This document shows positions 1 through 8,832 of a stretch of DNA of 64,000 bases, piece by piece. The DNA is from Planococcus sp. CPCC 101016 (GTDB lineage: Bacteria; Bacillota; Bacilli; Bacillales_A; Planococcaceae). The position numbers and the translations under genes are program-made. The DNA is taken from positions 558,001-622,000 of the forward strand of contig NZ_VOHB01000002.1 in the NCBI RefSeq assembly GCF_007859295.1, in the 5' to 3' direction. Numbering within the stretch: position 1 is the first letter of the stretch; the number at the start of each line of letters is the position of its first letter. The notes beneath the pieces were generated by a model that was given only the letters and a program-made list of their open reading frames with translations, had not been told where the DNA came from and searched no databases.

Positions 1-2
1 TT

Positions 3-851
3 GAAGAAGAACATTCCCACGCCACTTCTCATAGAGTATATGCATCTTCTGGTATGCTCGAAGAAGCGGATACCATCGTTTTAATCGATGATGAAATTTC
101 TACAGGCAACACGCTATTAAATTTAGTTTGTGCATTGGATGATCAATTTCCAGGAAAAAACTATACTTCTTTGTCTATTTTGGATTGGCGAAATAACAGT
201 CAAAAAGAAAAATTAGCAAAAATGGCAGCTGAGCGGAATATCCAGTTAACTGTCCTATCTCTGATGGCAGGACAATTCGACCTTGTCCATAGCACTGCAC
301 CTGAAGAGACCGAATTGATGGCACTCAGCAGCACGGGCTGCAAACTGCCGGATGCCGAACTGAGTGCAAAGAAAGTAGCGGCTGTATCTAAGAGCGGTCA
401 GCAATACATTTCTTATACCGGTCGCTTCGGAATTACGAGCACTGAACATGATGAAATAGAAAAATGGGCAGAAGCTGCAGCTGGACAGGTGGAAGTTGCG
501 AGTGATAAGGCGCTGGTTATCGGTATAGGAGAAAATATGTACTTGCCTTTGCGTTTCGCTTTGGCTTTGGGCGGTGCCCCGCTTGTTCAGACTACAACAC
601 GCAGTCCGATATTCGCTTCACCGACAGCAGACTATCCGATTAAAGAAAAGGTCAGGTTTGAATTGCCGGACGCAGAAGGAATCAACCAATTCGTCTACAA
701 CCTGAATGAATTGGATGTGGATCGGATATATTTGCTTGCTGAATCTGTCATTGAACTAAGCGAATGGCAGCCGCTGATTGCTTACTTGGAGAAAAAAGCA
801 CCAGTGGAATGGATATCTTTGACGACCCAAAGGAGTGAAGAAATCGAATGA
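3..851 (+). CDS. phosphoribosyltransferase of the Ter biosynthetic module (5' partial)
   Basis: The gene is open from the window edge, so its N-terminus is missing; 282 residues are visible. Visible residues 25-36 read VLIDDEISTGNT, a PRPP-binding loop of type I phosphoribosyltransferases (two acidic residues, then a small/Thr-Gly stretch). The C-terminal half, after about residue 120, has no PRTase motif and fits the TRSP domain that follows PRTase_2 in tellurite-type operons. Its stop overlaps the next start as ATGA, so translation is probably coupled. In the published analysis of Ter systems, such enzymes are proposed to help make a nucleoside-like metabolite; the real substrate is unknown. 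The PRTase call is confident, and the TRSP assignment is from memory of the family. Confidence 0.82.
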   Translation, partial: EEEHSHATSHRVYASSGMLEEADTIVLIDDEISTGNTLLNLVCALDDQFPGKNYTSLSILDWRNNSQKEKLAKMAAERNIQLTVLSLMAGQFDLVHSTAPEETELMALSSTGCKLPDAELSAKKVAAVSKSGQQYISYTGRFGITSTEHDEIEKWAEAAAGQVEVASDKALVIGIGENMYLPLRFALALGGAPLVQTTTRSPIFASPTADYPIKEKVRFELPDAEGINQFVYNLNELDVDRIYLLAESVIELSEWQPLIAYLEKKAPVEWISLTTQRSEEIE

Positions 852-1957
852 TAGCAACCGGTTTAGTGAAGACGAGTTATCCGAAAGAAGACATCACTTT
901 CCTATTGAAAGACGTAAGTGAAGAGTTTGTTGAAAGCACATTGGAAGAACGGGAAAAAGCAGTTCAGACAGGTGCTCACTATGCAGAAAGACTGCCGATG
1001 GAATACCGGCCCTCTGATGAATACACAAATCTTTATCACGAAACGGTACTTAAGACCAAGCAGCAGCTAAGCTATCTGGTAGGACTGGTAACTCGCCGGA
1101 TCTTCATGAATGCAGGAACAGACGATGTTGTCATCGTATCACTGGCGCGTGCTGGAAGCCCAATCGGCATCTTAATCCGACGTTACGCGCAGCAAGTGAT
1201 GAATATGGAATGGCCGCATTACAGCGTTTCGATTTTACGGGATAAAGGCATAGATGAGAAAGCGATCGACACAATCCGTGCTGCACATCCGACAAGCCGC
1301 ATCCAATTTGTGGACGGTTGGACTGGAAAAGGCGCTATTCAAAAGGAATTGACCAAATCGGTCAATAAGCTCAACATTGCAAAAGGTTTGGGACTGTATG
1401 ACGATATGGCGGTTTTGGCAGATCCGGGTGCCTGTGCGGTCCTGTTTGGAACACGTGAAGACTTTCTAATTCCAAGCGCTTGCTTGAATGCGACAGTTTC
1501 AGGATTAGTAAGCCGTACCATCCTAAACAAGCTGTATATCGGTGAAGATGATTTTCACGGAGCAAAATTCTACGGTGAATTATTACAAGAGGATTTATCG
1601 AATGATTTTGTTGATCAGATCACTGAATGCTTTGAAGAGACACAGGGAAAAGTGGAAAAAGATGCTGTTTCAATGCCGGTTACGGCAAAAAGAACTTGGC
1701 AGGGCATGAAGGAAGTCGAGGCGATCGGACAGCAGATGTACAGTGAAACCGACTATCATCTAATCAAGCCGGGTGTTGGAGAAACAACACGGGTTTTGCT
1801 TCGAAGAAGCCCATGGAAGGTTCTGGTCAACAGCCTGGATAATCCGGATGTTCACCACATCTTGATGTTGGCAAAAGAAAAAGAGGTGCCCGTGGAAGTT
1901 GTTCCTGATTTATTCTACCGCGCAATCGGCTTGATCCGGTCAGGTAAAGAGATATGA
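848..1957 (+). CDS. StiP family protein with C-terminal PELOTA-like domain
   Basis: A 369-residue protein that overlaps its upstream neighbour by 4 nt and its downstream neighbour by 4 nt. The N-terminal two thirds have a Rossmann-like pattern (VVIVSLARAGSPIGILIRR near residue 95) and a second loop, FVDGWTGKGAI near residue 155, that resembles a PRPP loop. This agrees with the StiP family, which has been described both as a cysteine protease and as a PRTase-like protein. The last 70 residues (LIKPGVGETTRVLLRR, then KVLVNSLDNPDVHHILMLA) match the PELOTA-type RNA-binding domain fused to this family. It probably belongs to the same stress or metabolite pathway as its neighbours. Family membership is fairly sure; catalytic activity is not established here. 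Confidence 0.75.
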   Translation: MIATGLVKTSYPKEDITFLLKDVSEEFVESTLEEREKAVQTGAHYAERLPMEYRPSDEYTNLYHETVLKTKQQLSYLVGLVTRRIFMNAGTDDVVIVSLARAGSPIGILIRRYAQQVMNMEWPHYSVSILRDKGIDEKAIDTIRAAHPTSRIQFVDGWTGKGAIQKELTKSVNKLNIAKGLGLYDDMAVLADPGACAVLFGTREDFLIPSACLNATVSGLVSRTILNKLYIGEDDFHGAKFYGELLQEDLSNDFVDQITECFEETQGKVEKDAVSMPVTAKRTWQGMKEVEAIGQQMYSETDYHLIKPGVGETTRVLLRRSPWKVLVNSLDNPDVHHILMLAKEKEVPVEVVPDLFYRAIGLIRSGKEI

Positions 1958-2769
1958 CAGTATTATTTGCCAGTGATTTGGATCAAACATTGATTTATTC
2001 CCGCAATTCCATGGGAATGGATGTAGCAGAAGAAGAATTGGTCGAAGTAGAGCGGTATGAAGGCAAACCCTTGTCTTTCATGACGAAAAAAAGCCAGTCG
2101 GATTTGTGGAACATCGCAGATTCAGCATTTTTTCTGCCCGTAACTACACGTACGCAAGCTCAATACGAGCGAGTGACAGGTATTTTTGAGGGTCAGCAGG
2201 CGCCGCGCTTTGCGGTCATCTCTAATGGCGCAGTCATTTTGGAGAATGGCGAGCCAATCAAGGAATGGTCGGATCACATCCGCCGACAATGCGTCAGCCG
2301 CAAAACAATCATTAAGGAATTGCTGCCGGAAATCAAACGCCATTTCTCAGAAGATTGGGTATTGAAAGTGCGGGAAGCGGACGATTGGTTCGTCTACCTG
2401 ATTGTGGACCGTGCAAGATTTCCGGAAGATAAGCTGGATTTCTATACAACAGCTTTTAAAAAGCTTGGCTGGGGAATGTCTCTGCAGGGCAGAAAACTAT
2501 ATTTTATGCCAGAGAGCATCACCAAAGCAGGCGCCATGGAATACGTTAAAGATCGTCTCGGTGCCAGTTATGTCATAGCTGCAGGGGATTCGCTGCTGGA
2601 TCTTGATTTATTGGAAAGTGCAGATTACAGCATGTTGGCTTCCCATGGCGAAGCGGTAAGAAGTGCGGTACCGGTATCTGGACATATTCACCAAACGGAT
2701 AATCAAGGCATTAAAGCAGGCGAAGAAATCTTGACCCAAGTTGCCGAGATTTCACTACAGCGTAAGTAA
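1954..2769 (+). CDS. HAD superfamily hydrolase of the Ter module
   Basis: A 271-residue HAD hydrolase. Motif I is near the N-terminus (FASDLDQTLIYS, with the DxD nucleophile pair), motif II is AVISNGA near residue 90, and the acidic motif IV is AAGDSLLDLDLL near residue 210. The long insert between motifs II and III is a Cof-type (type IIB) cap, so a small phosphorylated metabolite such as a sugar or nucleotide phosphate is the likely substrate. The start overlaps the stop of the StiP gene as ATGA. HAD phosphatases are regular members of the Ter biosynthetic module, where they are thought to dephosphorylate the PRTase-derived product. The true substrate cannot be read from sequence. Confidence 0.82.
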   Translation: MTVLFASDLDQTLIYSRNSMGMDVAEEELVEVERYEGKPLSFMTKKSQSDLWNIADSAFFLPVTTRTQAQYERVTGIFEGQQAPRFAVISNGAVILENGEPIKEWSDHIRRQCVSRKTIIKELLPEIKRHFSEDWVLKVREADDWFVYLIVDRARFPEDKLDFYTTAFKKLGWGMSLQGRKLYFMPESITKAGAMEYVKDRLGASYVIAAGDSLLDLDLLESADYSMLASHGEAVRSAVPVSGHIHQTDNQGIKAGEEILTQVAEISLQRK

Positions 2770-2793
2770 GCAACAAAGCAAGGAGAGATTCCG

Positions 2794-4407
2794 ATGGTTC
2801 AATTGCATCCGATCCCCGCCAAAACCTGGGATCCGGAAAAGATCGGGGAGTGGCTAAAAAAACCGATTGTGGATCACAGCGAAACAAAAATTGAGGAAAA
2901 CCAGATTACGTATCCGCAGCTGCTTGGGCAAGTAACTGGCATGACGCTTGATGCCGATGAATACTTTGCGGCTATTTACGATGTCCTCGAAGCGTCGGAA
3001 GGGCGATTGATTCGGCTTTCCGACAGGATGGATAAGCATATTGAACAGGATCGACTGCGGACATTACAAGATCTGTTTGAAATGAACAAAAAAGAAAAAG
3101 GCTTGTCCCCAAACCGTATGGTGGCTTTTCTGGACGGCAAAGGCTTGTTGCCCAGATTGAAAGATACAGATTTGAACAGACGCTTGCGAGTGGTGCTGAT
3201 TGATGTCCTGAAAGCGTTTCAGGAACAATCCGGGGGAAATACGACGCATTCCTCTTTCCGTCGGGTAACGACGGACCTGGTCAAGTGGATGTTCAATCAT
3301 ATAGAACCTCAAATCGAGAAACTGGATTTAGAAAAAGGGCTGCCAGGTTTTTTGTGGTATGGCAGCGCTACGGAAAGTGAAACGTGGTTTCTCAAATTGT
3401 CGGCTGCTTTTGGCTTCCATATTGTTGTTTATGATCCAAAAGGAGAGGGCTGGTTCGAACAGACAGTTGGAAAAGAAGGGCTCCATAGCCATAGTTTCCA
3501 GGTAAATGCTGATTCGCTTCTTCCTTTTCCTGAGGAAAAACCGAAACGTGTGGGAACTGTCGCTTACCGTGCAACGCAGGAAGTGGACCGGTTATTGCAT
3601 CATGACGATTCAGGGCTTTATAAGCCATTCCAGTTCAAATCCTACCGGACGCACTCGGTCCGCTTGAAGACGACGATGGATGAAGCATTCATGTTAGCCA
3701 AAGAGCGCGCAATGGTAAGGCCATCTTTTTCGGTGGCAGCTGGAAGCGTCAACATTCCTGTTGTTTTCTCCAAACTTATGGGCATCGAAAAAGACCGCAA
3801 ACGCTTCTGGGATAATGTTCATAATTTGACTGAACGTGAAGACACAAAACTGGTGCGAAGTTTCCCGTTCATTGAAGAACGAAAAGGCAATCAGCAATTC
3901 CACTACCGCGCCGCACTTGGCAAAGATGGGAAGCTCGATCCGGAAAAGATGAAAGCCGCACATTGGTGGAAATACAATAAATTACCGGATGGCGTCCAGA
4001 CCGCGATAGCGGCAGCGATAGCGAGGCATGTGGAAAAACCGATTCTGCTTCCGCAAAATGGAGAATCGTTTGAAGAATTGCAGCTTTATGCTTTTACTCA
4101 ATCAATGTCGCTTCCGGATTCGGTTATTCAGTTGATCCAGCTATTCGATTATCCCCAGTTTGTACCAACGATGCTGTTTTATAATGAGGAAAAAGACGGG
4201 GAGCTTAGCCGGGCGGACGCCAATGCAATTGCGTTGATACACGTTTTCGGACTTGATGTCATCATCATAAATCCACAAGGCCATCAGGATATCGAACGCT
4301 GGGTTGATCCGGAATCGTTTGATACGCATTGGCTGGACGAGCGTAGCTTCAATGAACCGTTCCGCGAGCCTTCAGTAGTGAAAAAGATATTTAAAAAATG
4401 GCTGTAG
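2794..4407 (+). CDS. yceG: YceG-like component of the tellurite/Ter biosynthetic module
   Basis: A 537-residue protein, the same length I recall for B. subtilis YceG, and in the same position before a TelA/YceH homologue. No known catalytic motif is visible. The protein seems to hold two related segments: one near residues 185-225 (FLWYGSATESE, then FHIVVYDPKGEGWFEQ) and one near 450-505 (MLFYNEEKDGE, then DVIIINPQGHQDIERWV). Both pair an F-Y-G/N-rich strand with a hydrophobic strand ending in NP/DPxG and an acidic-aromatic helix start, suggesting an internal duplication. A good RBS (aaggagag) lies upstream, with 24 nt from the HAD gene. Function is unknown; the family is linked to tellurite and general stress resistance by gene context. 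Confidence 0.75.
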   Translation: MVQLHPIPAKTWDPEKIGEWLKKPIVDHSETKIEENQITYPQLLGQVTGMTLDADEYFAAIYDVLEASEGRLIRLSDRMDKHIEQDRLRTLQDLFEMNKKEKGLSPNRMVAFLDGKGLLPRLKDTDLNRRLRVVLIDVLKAFQEQSGGNTTHSSFRRVTTDLVKWMFNHIEPQIEKLDLEKGLPGFLWYGSATESETWFLKLSAAFGFHIVVYDPKGEGWFEQTVGKEGLHSHSFQVNADSLLPFPEEKPKRVGTVAYRATQEVDRLLHHDDSGLYKPFQFKSYRTHSVRLKTTMDEAFMLAKERAMVRPSFSVAAGSVNIPVVFSKLMGIEKDRKRFWDNVHNLTEREDTKLVRSFPFIEERKGNQQFHYRAALGKDGKLDPEKMKAAHWWKYNKLPDGVQTAIAAAIARHVEKPILLPQNGESFEELQLYAFTQSMSLPDSVIQLIQLFDYPQFVPTMLFYNEEKDGELSRADANAIALIHVFGLDVIIINPQGHQDIERWVDPESFDTHWLDERSFNEPFREPSVVKKIFKKWL

Positions 4408-4427
4408 CCTAAAAGGAGTGAAAATCG

Positions 4428-5510
4428 ATGACCAACATGCCCGATCAAATTGAACAACAGGAATTGGTGATGAAAGATGAAAACCAATTAAAGGTTCAGC
4501 TGAAAAAAGATCCTGAAGTTCTTCAGTTGGCTTCAAAAATTGATCCTAAAAACCAAATTGCTTTATTGGAATTCGGCCGCGAGCCTGCCAATGAAATTTC
4601 AGCTTTTACTGGGAAAGTTCTAAATTCCGTCCAAGCAAACAGTATGGAAGAATCCAGTGAATTGCTGAAGCAACTCGGTAAAATCATGGACAAATTCGAC
4701 AAGAAGGATTTTGTCGAGAAGAAAGGCTTTCTCAATAAAATTTTCAATAAAGGCAATAAAGTGATCGAACAGTTATTCAATAAATACCAGACGATGGGTA
4801 CTGAAATTGATAAAGTATACGTTGAAATCACAAAGTACGAAGGCGAAATGAAAAAGTCGACGACTACTTTGGAAGAGTTGTACAATCAAAATTTCAATTA
4901 TTTTATGGAATTGGAGAAGTATATTGCGGCTGGGGACATCAAAGTCGAAGAACTGAAAGCCAAAGAACCAGCGGTCCGTGCTAAAGCGGAATCAGGTGAT
5001 CAAATGGCGCTGATGGAATTGAATTCCCTGCAAAATGCAATCGAACTTTTGGAACAGCGGGTTTACGATCTTGAGATGGCGAAACAGGTTTCCTATCAAG
5101 CCGCGCCTCAAATCCGTATGCTGCAGCGCGGGAATACCAAATTGATCGGTAAGATCAACTCTGCTTTCGTCACGACTATCCCGATTTTTAAAACAGGATT
5201 GATCAATGCGATTGCGGCGAAGCGGCAGAACTTGGTTGCTGAGTCCATGAGCGAATTGGATCGCCGCACCAATGAAATGCTGTTGAATAATGCCAATGAC
5301 ATTTCACGCCAAAGTGTGGACATTGCAAGAATGTCCGGCCAACCGAGCATCAAGATTGAAACCATTGAACAGACATGGGAGACTATTATGCAGGGGATGA
5401 ACGACACGCGCGAGATCGAACAGGAAAATCGCAAAATGCGTGAAGAAGGCCGTCTCCGCATCGAAGAATTACAGAAGAAATACGAAGACACTCAACGTAA
5501 AGCTAAATAA
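4428..5510 (+). CDS. TelA/YceH family toxic anion resistance protein
   Basis: A 360-residue, highly charged, largely helical cytoplasmic protein. Long Glu/Lys/Gln-rich helices around residues 120-220 and a final helix at about 320-358 (REIEQENRKMREEGRLRIEE) predict coiled coils. The central stretch SYQAAPQIRMLQRGNTKLIGK and the following FVTTIPIFKTGL are typical of the TelA family (KlaA/TelA; YceH in B. subtilis). There is no signal peptide or membrane segment. The gene follows yceG by 20 nt with a clear aaaggagtg RBS and precedes a terD gene, so it belongs to this stress operon. The family is linked to tellurite resistance, but biochemical function is not known. Confidence 0.85.
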   Translation: MTNMPDQIEQQELVMKDENQLKVQLKKDPEVLQLASKIDPKNQIALLEFGREPANEISAFTGKVLNSVQANSMEESSELLKQLGKIMDKFDKKDFVEKKGFLNKIFNKGNKVIEQLFNKYQTMGTEIDKVYVEITKYEGEMKKSTTTLEELYNQNFNYFMELEKYIAAGDIKVEELKAKEPAVRAKAESGDQMALMELNSLQNAIELLEQRVYDLEMAKQVSYQAAPQIRMLQRGNTKLIGKINSAFVTTIPIFKTGLINAIAAKRQNLVAESMSELDRRTNEMLLNNANDISRQSVDIARMSGQPSIKIETIEQTWETIMQGMNDTREIEQENRKMREEGRLRIEELQKKYEDTQRKAK

Positions 5511-5528
5511 TCGGAGGAGGAAATCAAT

Positions 5529-6107
5529 ATGTCAACAATCAACCTTTCAAAAGGACAGAAGATCGACTTAACGAAAACAAATCCAGGCCTAACAAAAGTG
5601 GTCGTCGGTTTAGGCTGGGATACCAATAAATACAGCGGCGGCGGAGACTTCGATTTGGACGCTTCCATTTTTTTGGTAGGCGAAAACGGCAAGTCACGCG
5701 GCCCTGAAGATTTTGTTTTCTACAACAATCTTGAAGGGGGCAATGGTTCTGTTGTCCATACTGGGGATAACCTGACAGGAGAAGGAGAAGGCGATGATGA
5801 GCAAGTAATCGTCGATTTGCCGAACGTTCCTGCAGATATCCATAAAGTCGTCTTTACAGTGACTATCCATGAAGCTGATAGCCGCGGACAGAACTTTGGC
5901 CAGGTTTCAAATGCATTTATCCGCATCGTAAACGAAAACTCAAACGAAGAATTGATCCGCTACGACTTGGGAGAAGACTTCTCGATTGAAACAGCTCTTG
6001 TAGTGGGTGAACTATACCGCCACGGAGGAGAATGGAAGTTCAACGCAATCGGCAGCGGTTATCAAGGCGGCCTTGCCGCATTAGTAAATGATTTTGGCTT
6101 AAGCTAA
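5529..6107 (+). CDS. terD: TerD family protein (calcium-binding stress protein)
   Basis: A 192-residue TerD/TerE/CABP1 family protein. Diagnostic segments are VVGLGWDTN near residue 25, then [14 protein letters not shown] near residue 38, and [17 protein letters not shown] near residue 77; the acidic residues in these loops are the known Ca2+ ligands of TerD. The length is normal (about 190). It is the last gene of the operon, 18 nt after the TelA gene with a strong ggaggagg RBS, and is followed at once by a terminator. Only one terD paralogue is inside the window, whereas B. subtilis has three in a row, so others may lie upstream of the window or be absent. Confidence 0.93.
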   Translation: MSTINLSKGQKIDLTKTNPGLTKVVVGLGWDTNKYSGGGDFDLDASIFLVGENGKSRGPEDFVFYNNLEGGNGSVVHTGDNLTGEGEGDDEQVIVDLPNVPADIHKVVFTVTIHEADSRGQNFGQVSNAFIRIVNENSNEELIRYDLGEDFSIETALVVGELYRHGGEWKFNAIGSGYQGGLAALVNDFGLS

Positions 6108-6108
6108 T

Positions 6109-6156
6109 TAAAAAACCGTTTACCAGTTCACTTGAACTGGTAAACGGTTTTTTTAA
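6109..6156. terminator. bidirectional terminator after terD
   Basis: Perfect 17-bp arms at 6114-6130 and 6133-6149 form a tight hairpin, with an A-run before and a T-run (6148-6154) after. It can therefore stop transcription from terD on the + strand and from the convergent M20 hydrolase on the - strand. Confidence 0.93.
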
Positions 6157-6173
6157 AGATATCACATAGACTT

Positions 6174-7406
6174 TTAAATGACTTTGTCGGCTTTCAGCAG
6201 TGCATTCAAGAGAATATTGGCACCTTTCTCGATATCTTCCGGCAGGCTCAACTCCTGGGGACTATGGCTGATGCCGCCGATGCTTTTGACGAATACCATC
6301 GCGGTTTTAGTTAATGGGGCCAAATTCATAGCATCGTGTCCGGCCATGCTGGGCAGGATCTTATAGGGGATGCCGGACTCAACTGCTGCGTCTTCCAACA
6401 ATTCGATCAGCTGTTTGTCGAAGTCGCATTCCTGTGTATTGTAGCTGTTTGTGACAGACATTTTCACGCCATGCCTATTTTTTATCTCGTAGAACGAGTC
6501 GTGTATATGCTGAACAAGGCTTTCACGTTCCTGTTTGTCGGAAGAGCGCACTTCAAGTGTAAACTCAACACGTCCTGGAATGATATTGGCTGAGTTCGGA
6601 AATACTTCAAATTTGCCGACTGTGGCAACTGTATCACTGGCAAGGTCGAGAGCCAGTTTTTGCACTTGAGCCACCATCTCGCTGGCTGCGACTAGCGCAT
6701 CTTTCCGGCTCTCCATGATGGTTGTGCCGGAATGGTTCTGTTCGCCTTCAATTGTTACCAGATCGCGGTAGATACCGACAATGCTGTCGACTATTCCCAC
6801 AGATAAATTTTCCTTCTCCAGTTTTCTTCCTTGTTCGATGTGCAGTTCAAAATAGGCTGCCATCGTCTTTTGTTTAGCGGCACCTATTTGAGAAAGTTTC
6901 CCTCCGGCTTTTTCTACCGCTTCTGCGAGCGTTCTTCCCGTTGAATCTTTAGCTTCATACAACTCTTCAGAACTTAACTTTCCGTTAAAAGCCCGGCTCC
7001 CCATAGTAGAAAAGTTAAATTCATTAGCTTCTTCTGCAGTAAAAGAAACAATTTCCAGAGGATGAGCCAAGGTGATGTGCTGGTCTCGCAAAGTTTGCAC
7101 GATTTCCTTAGCAACAAGTACACCGAGAGCTCCGTCGTATTTTCCGCCATTCGGTACAGTATCCAGGTGAGATCCGATTACAAGAGGAAAATCTTTTTCT
7201 CCATTGCCCGGGAAAGTACCCCACACATTGGCAATGGCATCCACCGAAACGTTCATGCCCAATTCTTCCAGCTCTTGAGCGAAAAGCTCGCGCAACTGAT
7301 AATCAGCTGCTGAAAAACTGGGGCGATTCACCCCTCCGTCTTTTTCTTTTCCATATTCGGCATAGGCTTCGATATCCCTCATCAACCGACTGATGTTAAT
7401 ATGCAT
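6174..7406 (-). CDS. M20 family hydantoinase/carbamoylase-type amidohydrolase
   Basis: A 410-residue enzyme of the N-carbamoyl-L-amino acid hydrolase / allantoate amidohydrolase / beta-ureidopropionase branch of M20. The metal-binding segment GSHLDTVPNGGKYDGALGV is near residues 73-91, followed by the catalytic FTAEEANEF, then HIEQG near residue 190, and the C-terminal GHDAMNLA and GGISHSPQE. These are hallmarks of the hyuC/allC group. The ATG at 7406 was chosen because a purine-rich RBS lies just upstream; the frame is open 25 codons further, but that extension is hydrophobic and not family-like. It is divergent from the next M20 gene. Substrate is unresolved: an N-carbamoyl amino acid or ureide is likely. 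Confidence 0.85.
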   Translation of the reverse strand: MHINISRLMRDIEAYAEYGKEKDGGVNRPSFSAADYQLRELFAQELEELGMNVSVDAIANVWGTFPGNGEKDFPLVIGSHLDTVPNGGKYDGALGVLVAKEIVQTLRDQHITLAHPLEIVSFTAEEANEFNFSTMGSRAFNGKLSSEELYEAKDSTGRTLAEAVEKAGGKLSQIGAAKQKTMAAYFELHIEQGRKLEKENLSVGIVDSIVGIYRDLVTIEGEQNHSGTTIMESRKDALVAASEMVAQVQKLALDLASDTVATVGKFEVFPNSANIIPGRVEFTLEVRSSDKQERESLVQHIHDSFYEIKNRHGVKMSVTNSYNTQECDFDKQLIELLEDAAVESGIPYKILPSMAGHDAMNLAPLTKTAMVFVKSIGGISHSPQELSLPEDIEKGANILLNALLKADKVI

Positions 7407-7463
7407 GAAAGTTCCCGCCCTCTCTCTAAATTTATCCTTCAATAGTAACATAATAATCAATAC

Positions 7464-7479
7464 ATTCAGAATACTGAAC
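7464..7479. promoter_or_regulatory. small inverted repeat between divergent M20 genes
   Basis: TTCAG (7465-7469) and CTGAA (7474-7478) form a perfect 5-bp inverted repeat with a 4-nt spacer in the 135-bp region between two divergent starts. It could be an operator, but it is short and may be chance. Confidence 0.25.
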
Positions 7480-7541
7480 ACACTTTTTTTTATTTATGCT
7501 ATCCTCGAAAAGAGTCAGTAAAACAGAGAGGATGAAATGCG

Positions 7542-8708
7542 ATGGCATTAATCGATCAAGTCAAAGAAATTAGAAGAGCGCTGCATCAAAACCCGGAGCT
7601 GGGTGGAGAAGAATGGGAAACTTCGAAGCGAATCCAAGAAGAGCTGCATAAAGCGGGCATTCCATTTAAAACGGGGTTTGCAAAAACAGGGGTCCTTGGC
7701 ATTATCGAAGGAAGTGCTGAAGGAGGTACAGTGGCTTTGCGTGCCGATATTGATGCACTTCCGATTCTAGAGAAGACAGAGCTTGCTTTTAAATCGAAAG
7801 TGGATGGCAAAATGCATGCGTGCGGCCATGATGCCCATACTTCGATGCTTCTTGGCACCGCTTTTAAATTGCAAGAGATGAAAGAGCAACTACCGGGACG
7901 TGTACTGCTCGTTTTTCAGCCAAATGAAGAAGCTTCGCCAATCGGAGGAGCAAGGCCAATGATGGAGGATGGTGTCTTCGATGAATTCAAACCGGATGTT
8001 ATTTTTGGCCAGCATGTCTGGCCTGATTTGCCGGTCGGCCAGATTGGTGTGCGTGATAAAGAAATGATGGGTGCTTCTGATACGCTCTCCTTTACGATTA
8101 AAGGAGCGGGTGGACATGCCAGCATGCCTCATCAAGGAAAAGATGCCATTGTGGTTACAGCTGAATTCATTTCTTCCCTGCAGTCAATTGTCAGCCGTAA
8201 TGTAAATCCATTAGAATCGGCTGTCATAACCATTGGGACGATCAATGGTGGATACAGATACAATGTAATAGCGGATGAAGTTGTATTAAAAGGAACTGTC
8301 CGGACATACAGCAAGAAGGCCAAGGATACAGTAAAACGCCGCCTCGAAAATTTGGTGAAAGGCTTTGAAATTGCTTATGAAGTGAAAATTGATTTTGATT
8401 ATGTAGACGGTTATGGCGCTACCATCAACACTCCGGAATGGTCAGAGTTAGTAAGGGGCAGTGCCAGGGAGCTTTTGGGTGAAGACGCTTTGCCGGAAGT
8501 GGATCCTTCCATGGCTGGAGAAGATTTCTCCCGATTTCTAGAGCAAATTCCTGGCGCTTTTTATTGGCTGGGGTGTTCAGCGGCAGGAGAAGAATCACCC
8601 AAACCCTTGCACGATCCGGAATTCTTTTTTGAGGAAGCTGCTTTAGAAATAGGGATTGAAACCATGACAAAAGTGACAATGGAGGCTTTGGAAAAACTAA
8701 AAGGTTAA
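7542..8708 (+). CDS. M20 family N-acyl amino acid / hippurate-type amidohydrolase
   Basis: A 388-residue M20D amidohydrolase of the IAA-amino acid hydrolase/hippurate hydrolase group. Seen in sequence: RRALHQNPELGGEE at the N-terminus, the metal site HACGHDAHT near residue 100, QPNEEASPIGGARPM near 128 with the catalytic Glu, HVWPDLPVG near 160, and MAGEDFSRF near 325. The lid domain with GHASMPHQGKDA near residue 195 is complete and length is normal. An agagga RBS precedes the ATG. It sits directly before the AbgT transporter, but that gene has its own promoter. It releases an amino acid from an N-acyl or N-aroyl conjugate; the acyl group cannot be told from sequence. Confidence 0.88.
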   Translation: MALIDQVKEIRRALHQNPELGGEEWETSKRIQEELHKAGIPFKTGFAKTGVLGIIEGSAEGGTVALRADIDALPILEKTELAFKSKVDGKMHACGHDAHTSMLLGTAFKLQEMKEQLPGRVLLVFQPNEEASPIGGARPMMEDGVFDEFKPDVIFGQHVWPDLPVGQIGVRDKEMMGASDTLSFTIKGAGGHASMPHQGKDAIVVTAEFISSLQSIVSRNVNPLESAVITIGTINGGYRYNVIADEVVLKGTVRTYSKKAKDTVKRRLENLVKGFEIAYEVKIDFDYVDGYGATINTPEWSELVRGSARELLGEDALPEVDPSMAGEDFSRFLEQIPGAFYWLGCSAAGEESPKPLHDPEFFFEEAALEIGIETMTKVTMEALEKLKG

Positions 8709-8729
8709 TATTGTAAAACACGTACAATA
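8709..8729. promoter_or_regulatory. inverted repeat upstream of abgT (candidate operator)
   Basis: TATTGTA (8709-8715) and TACAATA (8723-8729) form a perfect 7-bp inverted repeat with a 7-nt spacer, just after the stop of the M20 gene and about 33 nt before the -35 box of abgT. Size and symmetry fit a dimeric regulator site. Confidence 0.4.
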
Positions 8730-8761
8730 ATAATTAGAAATTCACAAATTGTCGGAATCAC

Positions 8762-8791
8762 TTGATTATTCGTTGTTTGTTTGCCTATAAT
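8762..8791 (+). promoter_or_regulatory. candidate sigma-A promoter for abgT
   Basis: TTGATT at 8762-8767 and TATAAT at 8786-8791, with an 18-nt spacer, lie 42 nt upstream of the abgT start. The -10 box is consensus. Confidence 0.5.
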
Positions 8792-8832
8792 TAAAAAAAA
8801 GTTGAGAAATCCAGACAAAGAGGAGGCGCATT

